Positions 24,090-34,770 of a stretch of DNA of 64,000 nt are shown here, piece after piece; within the stretch, counting starts at the first letter, position 1, and every line of letters begins with the position of its first letter. The DNA is from Knufia peltigerae (taxonomy: Eukaryota > Ascomycota > Eurotiomycetes > Chaetothyriales > Trichomeriaceae). The stretch spans positions 186,001 through 250,000 of the forward strand of contig JAPDRN010000026.1 in the NCBI GenBank assembly GCA_030247855.1, given 5' to 3'. The translations under genes and the position numbers were made by a program. The notes under the pieces are model-generated. The model worked only from the letters and a program-made list of their open reading frames with translations, did no database searches and had not been told where the DNA came from.

Positions 24090-26455
24090 TCACCATTCGA
24101 CAGGGTCGGTCTTGACTTCGCCACGATTCGTCTTGGGGACAGGCGCTGCCTCGACCTTGACGGGACCCTTGCGCCACTTCTTGAGGTAACCACTGCCGTC
24201 GAGCCATGGCGTGTCCATTGTGCGCTTTTGCTCGAAGCTGGCAATCTTGTCATCCATCTGCATCGTCAAGCCGATGTCGTCGAGACCTTCGACAAGGCAG
24301 TGCTTCCGGAACTCCTCGACCTCGAACCGTGCCAGCTCGTTGCCGGCGGCGTCACGGATGACTTGGTTGGGTAGATCGACCTCGATCTCCTTGCCAGCTC
24401 GGGCCAGCTCGGCAATTTTCTCGAGCTTCGCCTGGTCAGGCATAATTAGCGGCAGCATGCCATTCTTGAACGTGTTGTTGAAGAAGATGTCTGCGTAACT
24501 CGGCGCAATCACACACTTGATGCCGAAATCCAAGAGTGCCCAGGGAGCGTGCTCTCGCGAACTGCCACAGCCAAAGTTTGGGCCAGTGACGACGAGGATC
24601 TTGGCTTGACGGTAGGGCTCCTGGTTGAGAATGAAGGAAGGGTTCTCGCTGCCGTCCTCGTTGTACCGGAGAGGGTGGAACAGTGCAGAGCCGAGACCAG
24701 TACGCTTGATGGTCTTGAGGAACTGCTTAGGGATGATGGCATCCGTGTCGACGTTGGCCTTGTCGAGAGGCGCAGCAATGCCCTTCAGGACAGTGAACTT
24801 AGGAAGGCCACCAGCACTGGCGGCGCTGTCGTTCGCGTGAGGGCCGACGTCAGTAGGGATGTCGAGAATACGCTCGAGTTCCTCCTCGGAGTCAATCTCG
24901 ACGTGCTCTGGCATCAGATCCAGTTTCGGTGAGCCCTTGACGGGCGTAGCATCGTCGTGATGTTTTCGCACATCGGCCAATTTGCCCACAATGGCAGCTG
25001 CGGCAGCCATGACGGGAGACACGAGATGTGTGCGACCCAAAGCACCTTGTCGGCCTTCAAAGTTGCGGTTTGATGTGCTAGCGCAACGTTCTCGGGGAGA
25101 TAGAATGTCTGGGTTCATTCCGAGGCACATGGAACAACCAGCTTCACGCCACTCAAAGCCGGCGTCGATGAAGATCTTGTCCAAGCCTTCACGCTCCGCC
25201 TGGTCCTTGACGTTGCCTGAGCCAGGCACCACCATGGCACGCTTGATGTTGGCCGCAACCTTCTTGCCCTTTACGACCTTTGCAGCAGCCCGAAGATCCT
25301 CCATCCGTGCGTTTGTGCAGGACCCAATAAAGATCTTGTCGAGGACGATATCCTCCATCTTCATGCCCGCGGTGAGACCCATGTATTCCAGTGCACGCTT
25401 GCAGCTAGCTTTGCGGTTGGGGTCTTCAAAGTCATCTGGGCCTGGGACGACGCCCGTGATGGGAACAACGTCCTGCGGTGACGTGCCCCAGGACACGGTA
25501 GGTGCAATATCCTTTGCGTCAATGAAGACCTCGACATCATACTTGGCGCCTTCGTCCGACTTCAAGCTTGACCAGTAGTTGACGGCCTTCTTCCATTCGT
25601 TGCTGTCAACCTTTGGTGCTAAAGGCCGTCCCTTGAGGTAGTCGAATGTGATTTGATCTGGAGCAATCATACCGGCTCTTGCGCCAGCCTCGATGGACAT
25701 GTTGCAGATGGACATACGAGCTTCCATACTCAGACCACGGATGGCTGAGCCGCAGAATTCAATGACTGCGCCAGTACCTCCAGCAGTACCGATAACGCCA
25801 ATGACATGGAGAATGATATCCTTGCTACTGACTCCAGGTGCCAGCTTGCCATCGACTTGTACCCTCATGTTCTTGCTCCGTCTTGTGATCAAACATTGTG
25901 TCGCAAGGACATGCTCGACTTCACTGGTACCAATACCAAATGCAAGAGCACCAAAGGCACCATGGGTAGAGGTGTGACTATCCCCGCACACTACAGTCGT
26001 GCCGGGTAGAGTGAAGCCTTGCTCAGGGCCAATGATGTGCACAATACCTTGGTTCTTGTCTCCGAGGCCAAAGTACGTCAGGCCGAAGTCTTTGACGTTG
26101 TCCTCGAGGGTTGTGCATTGTAATCGCGAATCTTCCTCTTTCACAAAGTCTGCGACGTTCTTGAAGTTCTTGCGAGGAGTGGTGGGGACGTTGTGATCGG
26201 TTGTGGCGAGAGTGCAGTCTGGTCTGCGCACCTTTCTCTTTGCATTTTTCAGACCTTCAAAGGCCTGTGGAGAGGTGACTTCGTGGACAAGATGTCTGTC
26301 TGTAATTTTTTTGTGAGTAAAATACCCTGTCTGTTTGGGCAAAGCGGCCACTCACCGATATACAAGAGAACAGTGCCATCAGGCTGTTCATTGACAACAT
26401 GGTCTTGAAAGACCTTGTCGTAGAGAGTTCTGGGTCTGGCGTCTGCTGAAGGCAT
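24090..26455 (-). CDS. LEU1: 3-isopropylmalate dehydratase (LeuC-LeuD fusion)
   Basis: Exons 26356-26455 and 24090-26299, with a 56-bp intron (26300-26355), giving 769 aa. It starts MPSADARPRTLYDKVFQDHV, and the exons join at [20 protein letters not shown]. The large domain has the aconitase-type signatures VVCGDSHTSTHGAFGALAFG, IFIGSCTNARMEDLRAA and EAGCSMCLGMNPD, which supply the three cysteines of the [4Fe-4S] cluster. The C-terminal LeuD domain has NVDTDAIIPKQFLKT and GPNFGCGSSREHAPWALLDF. The enzyme isomerises 2-isopropylmalate to 3-isopropylmalate, the second step of leucine synthesis, in the cytosol. The fused form and length are the fungal standard. A perfect CCG-N4-CGG site lies 136 bp upstream of the ATG. 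Confidence 0.97.
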
Positions 26456-26491
26456 CTTGGAACAAATCTCAGCACTGTTACACCTGGAAAA

Positions 26492-26497
26492 GAGTCA
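26492..26497 (-). promoter_or_regulatory. possible CpcA/Gcn4 half-site
   Basis: TGACTC on the minus strand, about 37 bp upstream of the LEU1 ATG. A second copy is at 26853-26858. Both match six of seven bases of TGASTCA, the general amino-acid control element. The proximal copy may be inside the leader, so this is weak. Confidence 0.3.
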
Positions 26498-26590
26498 GGG
26501 ATAGAATATTGAGAATGATCTTGTGTCGAGAGGCTGTCTACGAATTGCACTGCACGAGTTATAAGCAGAATCGAGGGTTGAATGCGGCGA

Positions 26591-26600
26591 CCGATATCGG
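26591..26600. promoter_or_regulatory. Leu3/LeuB-type site CCG-N4-CGG
   Basis: CCGATATCGG, a perfect palindrome, lies 136 bp upstream of the LEU1 ATG. Leu3 in yeast and LeuB in Aspergillus, both Zn2Cys6 proteins activated by 2-isopropylmalate, bind everted CGG triplets spaced by four bases. Position and target gene both fit. Confidence 0.65.
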
Positions 26601-28016
26601 AGAAGGGGATGACTTTTGACTGTGCCGCCATTGGCTGGTCGCTTCCCCGCTCTGAAATCAGCCACTCGCATTCGGCCTCATGTCGCTGTCCACTGTAGAC
26701 TGTAACGGAGACTGAGGGCTTGAGGCATCCCTCTTCAAGGATTAACATGTCACAAGCGTTGTCACTCATGTCGTTATCGAGAGATTCGGCATCCGGAATA
26801 TGAGTACGACTTCCCATATGAGTATAAGAGTCATCTGTGAGTGGATCACATCGAGTCAGACACCCTCTGGACCACGTACACCCCTCTGAGTCTGCGTCTA
26901 TGTTCTGTCAAGACCATCCATGCTATCGAACATGGCAAGGAATTTCAGTAGGACACAGTTCTGAGATGAGCGGCAGGTCTTTGCACAGCCAGCTCCTGTC
27001 GAACATGTTACAATTTTGTCTGCAAACAATCAATAAAGCCTTGCTCGTATGTCCTCTGAGCCCGGCATTCAACGCTGATGTACGGTAAATGATATACGGT
27101 AAGCAATAAGCGGTGCATCGATTTCCACGCAGATCGAGGAGGGATGTCTCTTCGGATGGTGGTCAATTCTGCATCAACATGAGCATGGCCATTACCTGAT
27201 CGACATTTGTATGTCACTTGCAATGCATTGTCCACCCCTACACCTTCTCCAGGGCGAGATGTTCTCTAGCGTTGAGAAGGCAGTGAGACGGTGGTCTTGG
27301 ATCTTGTTTAGACGGCACTGCATCAAATTGCCGTCACCAGTATGTTCACCACCGGTCTCCTGAATCAAGGCATTGTCAATTCGATGAATGATTCATCTCA
27401 TCCATGCAGCTGCAATGCTATGCACAATGCAATAGTCTTACGCACTTTGTTGTTGGGGTATTCCAAACCATTTTCCTAGTACGGGCAGAAGCATCAAGCA
27501 TGTCCTTGCTTATTGTGAATTGATGTGCTGGGTTTGACAAAGCCTATGTTTGCATCATTGAGTCTGGTAAGGACATAATCACGGCATCCATTATGGCGGA
27601 TATTTGTCCTTTTGTGCATCTTGCGCAAATACTTCCTTTCATTCAATCCATCACACTTTACCTTTATTGTATGCGGAGGCTGAATGTCTTTCTATAATTC
27701 TTACAATGAAGAAAGGTTTGCAGGCGTCACAAGAGGTGCGACGCGCAAACAAATCCCAGACTCACATGGTCCAAAAAGCCGCAATTCATACCTTCTCTGT
27801 TGAAGAAATAGAAACGAAAGTGCGTGCCTTGCATGAGCGCGTTAGTTGCTCGCATCCCTGTTGCTCGAACCACCAAGCGAAACCGAGATCTCGCCTCGTC
27901 GCGATTACTTGCCCGCTAGAGCTGCCTGGCCCAGATCGCCCGCTCCCCAAGGGTTGAGCCACTAGCGAATCGATAAGCTCAGGGCACCGTTCCAACGGGG
28001 GTATTGGCGTCTCGAC

Positions 28017-29366
28017 ATGGCGATGTCTGCAACTCGAAGAGTCGAAGAAGCTTTCCGTAGCCTTTGTCATCGTCTGCCTCGCACGTGGAAACCTCATCAG
28101 ACCCATGTTGACAACAGGACCGAACCCTCGATCCTGTCAGTCAAGACGGCCAACAGCAGTGGCTCCTCGGGTCATTGCTGGCCAAGTCTCGTCCGAATGA
28201 AGGGCCTGGCGCGGCGTCATGGGTCGTACCAGCTTTTCAGTGCAACACCAACACCTCCAACAATAGCGATTGCTGCGCCAACACCAACAACAACAACAAC
28301 ACCACCACCACTGTCAAGTCGTGCCGCAACTTTTGTTCTGTCGCGAAAACACCTCTCAACCGTTGGCATCATCCGCTACGGTCATGCTGCTCGTTTTGCA
28401 TTTCGGTCATTCTCGAGTACAAGTGTCAGTTACGCCTCGGACTCTACTGGACCCAAACATGTCAAGGGCATCACAAATGGCAACGCCGAGTCTGAAACAG
28501 AATCGGTCAGCCCCAAGGGGAACATCGCAACAGCTACCACTGCGGCTCCACAAGGTAATCTGAGCATCGTCTTCACCGACATCGTCAAGTCGACGGCCAT
28601 GTGGGAAAAGAACCCCTCGGCCATGTCCCGCGCCATGTCTCTCCACGACGCCAGCATCCGCTCCCTGATCGAGCGCAACCGGGGCTACGAGGTCAAGCAG
28701 AACGGGGACGGCTTCATGATCGCCTTTTCCACCGCGGCGTCGGCCGTCCAATTCTGTCTCGACGTTCAAGAGGATCTCCTCGCCGAACACTGGCCCGTTG
28801 GCATCCTCGACCTGCCCAATGGCCAAACCACCCTCGACGACCAGGGACACGTCCTGTTCCGTGGCCTGAAGCTGCGCATGTCCGCTCATTGGGGCACGCC
28901 GGTGTCCAACTGGAACGAAATCATCCAGCGCATGGACTATCTCGGACCGATGGTCAACCGCGCCGCCCGCTTCATCGAGGTCACCGAACCTGGTCAGATC
29001 GTGGTGTCGGAAGATTTTTTGCTACAGTTGCAAGGAGAGTTGACCTCGACCAAAGTCGACAGCGACAGCGCCGACGGTCGGGCCAGATCACTACCCGAAA
29101 AGAAGACCACGCAGAACAGGCTCGACCTGAATGTGCTGAGGTCGCACAACGACCAGGATAAGTTGACGGATCAATCCTTTGCCATCAAGCGCCTGGGCAA
29201 TCACAGATTCAAAGGCCTGGACGAACCGCAGACTCTGTACTTCTTGGTGCCGGAATCGCTGGAAGGCCGCGTCGCACACTGGCACCAAGTCAAGCACGTG
29301 TCAGGGGTCAAGGGCAATGTTCGATCAGACAATGGCCAGGGAGACGGCGGCAAAAACGACGATTGA
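28017..29366 (+). CDS. stand-alone class III adenylyl cyclase, probable mitochondrial presequence
   Basis: Single exon, 449 aa, ATG at 28017. The catalytic domain spans about residues 180-340 and resembles the C-terminal cyclase of fungal Cyr1. The metal aspartates are D188 (IVFTDIVKST) and D231 (KQNGDGF). Adenine-selecting K227 (GYEVK) and D307 (RMDYLGP), and transition-state N314/R318 (MVNRAAR), are all present, so it should make cAMP rather than cGMP. The usual cyclase tail follows (HRFKGLDEPQTLYFLVPESL, about 396-415). It lacks the leucine-rich repeats, Ras-association and PP2C domains of Cyr1 (about 2,000 aa). From M61 to residue 141 there is no Asp or Glu, and the segment ends in AARFAFRSFSSTSVSY, much like a fungal mitochondrial presequence. 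An alternative start at M61 would make this the N-terminus. Location is inference. Confidence 0.85.
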   Translation: MAMSATRRVEEAFRSLCHRLPRTWKPHQTHVDNRTEPSILSVKTANSSGSSGHCWPSLVRMKGLARRHGSYQLFSATPTPPTIAIAAPTPTTTTTPPPLSSRAATFVLSRKHLSTVGIIRYGHAARFAFRSFSSTSVSYASDSTGPKHVKGITNGNAESETESVSPKGNIATATTAAPQGNLSIVFTDIVKSTAMWEKNPSAMSRAMSLHDASIRSLIERNRGYEVKQNGDGFMIAFSTAASAVQFCLDVQEDLLAEHWPVGILDLPNGQTTLDDQGHVLFRGLKLRMSAHWGTPVSNWNEIIQRMDYLGPMVNRAARFIEVTEPGQIVVSEDFLLQLQGELTSTKVDSDSADGRARSLPEKKTTQNRLDLNVLRSHNDQDKLTDQSFAIKRLGNHRFKGLDEPQTLYFLVPESLEGRVAHWHQVKHVSGVKGNVRSDNGQGDGGKNDD

Positions 29367-29734
29367 GGATGTTTTGCCAAATCTGAGGGTCCAAGGATTT
29401 TCTCTTCTCTTTTCCCTTTCTTCTGACTTCCGTCAGTTGCATTGCTACGGTCGGGGTTTGGTTTGTGTAAAGTACCAGCAAGGAGTTCATGATTTCAGGC
29501 AACAGACTACAGCACAATGTGGTGTGCGCGGCGTTCAAGGTTACTTGGGGGTTTTGGAAATGGATAGTTTCACAACATGCACAATGGAACTCGACAATGA
29601 GGTTCCTTTCTTCTCTTTTCGAACAACGTTTCTTAAGCTCAATTATCAAACAAGCTACCAGGCTCCCATTTTGCCGGCTTCCCTTTCTATCATAAAACGT
29701 AGGCCTCGCGAATGCCACTTTCTCTTTGCATCAT
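29367..29734. other. convergent 3' region
   Basis: 368 bp between the stop codons of the cyclase and SEC27. No gene seen. Confidence 0.5.
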
Positions 29735-32572
29735 TCAGGCTTCAACTTCGGCGGTGTCTTCTTCTTCATCAGCATCCGTAGTGCCATTCGTTGCTGGCGG
29801 CTCATCGCCACTGACATCGATGAGTGCTGTTTTCGGTTCAGCAACGCCACCTTCCTGCTCAAGTCTGATATACTCTTCCCAGTCGGGGAACAATTCTTCA
29901 TCCTCTCCTGGCACCCCCAGCAAGCGACTGACCTTGTTTTTGCCTTGCTTGTCCAGACTCTCCTTCCAATCAAGAACCAGGTCTTTGGTCGTAGAAGGCT
30001 TATACGTCTGGCTGAACAAGACCGCCTCGCTGAGCCGGCCGGTACGTTTGAGTAACTCGACCGCGGCAGGTATGTCTCCGGTTGACCATAAGCTTGCAAA
30101 TGCCACATTGTTGCTGCCCATCTCCTCCGCCTGTTGAGCTAGTTTGGATAGACCATCCGCATTACCCGAGCTGGTGTAGAGGAGGAGCAAGCTGCCCAAG
30201 TCTTTGGCGTTCAGGAAGCACTCTTCTGCAAGCTTAAGATCCCATAATTCAAGCGCCTTGTCTGCCACAGAGGACCATTTGGCTTGTATGTCTGACTCGC
30301 GAGCGATCTCCAATGCAACAGCAAGGTTGTTGAGGCCAAGGGCCAACTCGAAGCGATGTTCTGGATCCGTTGCCACTTCCAAAGCGAGTTCCTTGTGTCC
30401 CTGAGCTTCAAGAAATCTGGCAATCTTGTTCATCTGATCCGCTGGAATCTCCGCAAGCAACTCCTGAGCAGCATCGACCTCTCCTCTGAGCACCAGGGTT
30501 TGGTACGAGAGCAATGCGGTTGATAGCCTATAGCTCACAACGTTGACGTCCTTGTCACAGAGGTAAACACGTTCGTCCCGTTGCAGGTATCGTAGCAGAT
30601 ACATTGGTTGATCAAATTGTGCGATGTGGACAACTTGTTCACCAAGCAAGTAGCTCAAACGGGTGTTCGTAGTGAAAAGAAATGCATCTCCGACCCACTC
30701 GCCGCTCTTCACAGATTCCTGTAGATCGGTGACAACAGTGAATGCAGCCTCAACTCCATCTTCATCAACGTCGCCATTGTTGAGACCTTCGAGATATGCT
30801 TCGCGGTCAAAACGAAGGACGTACGTCGCATCAGCGCAAGCAAGGGCCACGAGTTCTCCAGACTCGCTCCAGTAAACCTAGAAAGCTGTCAGGCATGTTA
30901 AGGATCGCCAATCATCAAACTTACCTCTCTTGGCTCAACTTCAATACGTCGAACGAGATTTCCCGACTCCCAATCGAACATTCCTATGCCGCCTTGGCCT
31001 TTCACACCTAGGAGGAAGCCACTGCTGAGACCTTCTGCTTGAAAGCCAACATCAAGGCTTCCGCTCTCTTTGAGTTTCTTGAAAAGTTTCACGCTCGTGG
31101 CTGATTCTCGAATGGCGTAGTCTGTGGGGTTTTGGTGCGAGGCCCAGGCAAAGTCGAGGGCTGAACCGAATGCTTGGTTTCTCCAGGCAAGCGCGGTATA
31201 GATAATGAACTCTCCATCCCCACAAACACTTACAAATCTGCCATTGGGGGAGTGGGACAGCGTGGTAGGGTAGATTTCGGTTGTTCCCATCTCCTTGCTC
31301 GGCAGGGCAATGGGACCGCCGTCTTTAATGGAAGGGTCGCCTCCTTTGACAATTGCAGACACGACTTCGTTATGTCGTGCCCAGACCAGTTTACCAGTGC
31401 CATCCATGGAAACAGCTGGTTCTTCTCGGCCCATCTTGACAACCACAGCACCATCATCGAAACCCATAGCGACACCCTGTTTTCCTCGTTGGTACGAGAC
31501 ACACCATGCCCTCTCCAAACCATAGCTAAGCGATTGCTCGAGCCGATATGTGTTGGCATGCCATATCTTGATTGTCCCATCTTCTGATCCAGATATTATG
31601 ACAGGCAATTCGGGGTGATAGCACGCAAAGCTGACATTGCTCGTGTGTCCTTCTAATGTTGCAATCAGCGCTTTTGTTGTGTAATCCCACACTTTGACAG
31701 TCTTGTCATCGGAGGTACTGAGGAGATAGGGTTTATCGCTATGAGGATAGTAGTCGATGTGATTGACACCCTTTTCATGGGCTTCAATAGTCTGTTTCGC
31801 TGTCGGATTGTCAATGCTCCAGATTTTGATGGTCCGGTCCAAACAGGCAGAAGCAAACACGTTGGTATCTTTTGGGTTCTGCGAGCATGTCAATAAACTC
31901 TTCACCGACCCATCAACTTGCGACTTACAATCGAAAGCCCCATCACGTAATGTTGATGTCCCACGAACTCCCGCACGCAACGCCAGTCTTTGTCCCAGTC
32001 GAACATTCGTATCGTCATGTCATCAGAGGCTGTCAAAACAACGCTGAGCACTGGGTGAACCACAATAGCACGTATGTAGTCTGGGTGACTATTTGAACGG
32101 TCAGCATGACCCTCGACCAACTTCGGGTCACCGCACTTACGCCTCGAACGATTTCACCTTTTCGCTGGTGTTCCAGTTAACGACTCTTAGTTGGAAATCA
32201 TCGCTCCCGCAAACGATCCAGTTTTTCCTCTCAATAAATCTTCCCGCTCGGACAGGAACATCTGTAAGCTCGAAGGTCTTGATGATCGATTGTGTTTCGT
32301 ACGACCAGATGTGCGCGTGGCCGTTGTATAAAGTGGTCAGAATCTTGACGAGTCAGCTTCGTAATACTTCGAGAGTGTAAGTATAAATACCCATGGTTCG
32401 GTACTGCAACATTGTCAGCGACTCAATCCTTGTATCGGTCTAGGGATGTAACAAACCTGTGGAAATCAATGCCCTTCACTCGCTCCGAGCCTATCAAAAT
32501 CAGTCAAATGCACCAGCGAGAGGGAAGCTCCAGCATACGAGCGAAGAGTTGTCTCTTAACGTCCAACCGCAT
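29735..32572 (-). CDS. SEC27: coatomer subunit beta' (beta'-COP)
   Basis: Seven exons: 32539-32572, 32457-32490, 32391-32403, 32141-32343, 31929-32088, 30925-31878 and 29735-30877, giving 846 aa; all introns are 47-53 bp. It starts MRLDVKRQLFAR-SERVKGIDFH and continues STEPW-ILTTLYNGHAHIWSY. WD repeats follow, for example NPKDTNVFASACLDRTIKIW and PYLLSTSDDKTVKVWDYTTK. The second propeller/WD-associated region and the C-terminal alpha-solenoid (about residue 600 on, AQELLAEIPADQMNKIARFL) are intact. The last about 25 residues are acidic. Beta'-COP is part of the COPI cage for Golgi-to-ER traffic and binds dilysine signals. The three tiny 5' exons are unusual but keep the conserved sequence in frame. 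Confidence 0.95.
32391..32403 (-). other. 13-nt microexon of SEC27
   Basis: Reads TACCGAACCATGG and encodes S-T-E-P-W across its borders. The flanking introns are 53 bp (32404-32456, GTTTGT...GCAG) and 47 bp (32344-32390, GTATTT...CAAG). It is needed to give the conserved FHxTEPWxLTTLY stretch of beta'-COP. Confidence 0.8.
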
Positions 32573-33331
32573 TGTGTTCTCGCTTCCTCAAACTGAAAAT
32601 AAGATATTGTGGGCGTCCGCGCACGAGGACACGCGGTGCGTCTAGGATGGGCAAACAGCGACGTAGAGACCAAGGAAAATCGTCATGTACAATTCCATAT
32701 CATCAATTCATCGGGGCTCGCATGAAGGCAGTAGGTTGTAGGTTCTGATATCAATGTTCGCGGTGTTGACACATGTCCAGAAGGTGCAGTCTGTCTTTAC
32801 GCTGCGCAGTTAAGAACAATTTACCCCAAGCCCCCTCACGTGTTGGCCCCTTTTGGCTACCTAACTACTTTCTAGTAGGAACACCCCAGGTAATACTCTT
32901 AGAACTCTGGGTTATTGTTTTCACTCGACGGATCTGGAGAGGTATGCATGGTGTTCATGATATGCTAATAAGAACCTGGACATGTTCTAATGCTCTGTTC
33001 GAGGGGGCCATCCTCTTTAAGACGACTCTACAGCCGTGATCTGCTCATCTTCGTACTCGTATATCTGCGCCAAGCCTACGCAAGCCTAAGGATATACTAT
33101 CCAGGGTTCAAATAACATACGATTCCCAATTCGACACAGACATCGATCCCTTCTTTACCCATGCCTGTACATACTTATCCCGCCGCATGTTGATGTGTGA
33201 ACAGTACGTGGCAGAATTTGCTAACACAGCAGCTTGGCTCGACCTCCAGAATCCCACCTAAGTGTTGTTTCTCTGCACCTGACTGCGCTCTTTATTACGT
33301 CGCTATATCCTCTGTTACTCGATCATTGACC
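32573..33331. other. divergent promoter region (SEC27 / GST)
   Basis: 759 bp between divergent start codons. No gene or clear regulatory site recognised. Confidence 0.5.
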
Positions 33332-34068
33332 ATGGCAAGCCCTAAGCCAACTCTACACCACCTCAGTGTGAGCTCAATTCGGTTACATGCGTCGTGACTA
33401 CTGAATTTCACTAGGACTCTCAATCTCAACGAATCCTGTGGCTCCTCGAAGAGCTTGAAATACCTTATGACCTTGTTCTTCACAAACGCGTCCAGTCTGG
33501 CCCTAAAAAACGCAGGGCCCCAGAAGAGCTAAAGAAGACACACTTCCTTGGGAAAAGCCCTCAGCTCGTTACAGGTGATGGCAGGGTGATAGTTGAATCG
33601 CTCGTCATCGCAAAATACTTGATCGATACTTTCGACAAGGACGGTAGATTCAAAGGAGATGGCGACTGGATTCGTGACGATGAGCTGTGCAACATTGCTG
33701 CTACAAGTATAGCCATCCCTATGGTGACGGAGATACTCTTCATAGCCATGGCAGCCATGTCGCCCTTCTTCGTTCGTCCTCTGGTTTCCATGATACACAG
33801 CGGGATACACAAGGGATACACTGGAGACGAGTTAGCTCTGAACTTCAGCTATCTAGAGGAACAGCTTGGTTCTGCGGAGTATTTTGGCGGTTCATCCCCC
33901 TCCAGGGCCGACTTTATCATCTCGTGGCCGGCGGACAACTGCGTCCAGAACAACATCATAGATTTCACGAAATTCCCTAGGTTGGCTAAATGGCACCAGA
34001 GATGTCAAGAGCGTGCTGCGTGGAAACGTGCTCTTGAAAAGGGCAATGGCTACAGGTTGGGATTCTGA
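33332..34068 (+). CDS. glutathione S-transferase (Gtt1-like)
   Basis: Exons 33332-33367 and 33415-34068, with a 47-bp intron (GTGAGC...CTAG), giving 229 aa. The exons join as PTLHHLS-DSQSQRILWLLEEL, the standard first strand and helix of a GST thioredoxin fold with the catalytic-Ser region. KSPQLVTGDGRVIVESLVIA gives the cis-Pro and the glutathione-binding Glu-Ser pair. The C-terminal helical domain includes NFSYLEEQLGSAEYFGG and SPSRADFIISWPADNC. It probably conjugates glutathione to electrophiles or reduces peroxides; the substrate is unknown. It is the first of three + strand genes (GST, RTA1-like, zinc-cluster regulator). Confidence 0.88.
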
Positions 34069-34770
34069 TAGAAACATCGCTAACAAGATACCATCATCAC
34101 TCAACTAGTCGCCAAATCATTGTTGTGCTGGCATTTCCCCTCTCTATATGTACAATACCATATGTCAGAACAAGGATCTAATCGATTCTCCGTACTCGTA
34201 CTCGTATTCCACTTGGCCGTACGGATATTTTATGCTTTTCTAACTGACAAGTCGGCAGGTCAATCTCACGGTGGGAATACCAAATGACCGGAGCTATAAA
34301 GATCCGAATCGTATACCATTCCTAAAAGGGCCTAGAGGGTGTGTAAACGAACATCGGCTACAGCCATTCCTCCATCAAGAGGCCACTTTCGTCTCGTCGC
34401 TCACTCCACCCCTCGGTTTCGCCACGAGTCTTGACGCTGTCCAAGCGCAATCTGGGCGCCAATATGGGTCAACAAAAGCCCTTGATAAATGAGACGGGCG
34501 AAATAGCGTTACAGCCACCTCTCACCCTCCCAAATCATTCTTCTACCTCGTCTGGGACTGTTCTTTCTGATTGTCAAGTTTCACCTTTTACCTTCAGCTT
34601 CGACTATTGGCTATTCTGTTGAAGATCAGAGATACTCTCTTTGCGCCACATTTGTTCTTGAGTAATGCCTCTTGACTGAAGTTCCCGACTTTTAGCAACA
34701 CAGTTTTATTCCAGAATTCAAGTCGCCCTTGAGGCCGGGCCTTTCTCCCACCACTGTTGCGATAGCGAGG
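34069..34770. other. intergenic, no gene seen
   Basis: Between the GST and the RTA1-like gene. It contains a tandem of TACTCG words near 34193-34206. Only short frames without domains. Confidence 0.5.

Larger units (their letters stand above)
26456..28016. other. divergent promoter region (LEU1 / adenylyl cyclase)
   Basis: Apart from the sites listed for LEU1, I see only short frames. A tandem TACGGTAA-like pair occurs near 27079-27103. The frame on the + strand at 27604-27957 has no ATG at its 5' end and no domain. Confidence 0.45.

Noticed and set aside
26257..26817. 186-codon minus-strand frame upstream of and overlapping LEU1 exon 1
   Set aside because: Overlaps the real first exon and intron of LEU1 in another frame; no domain.
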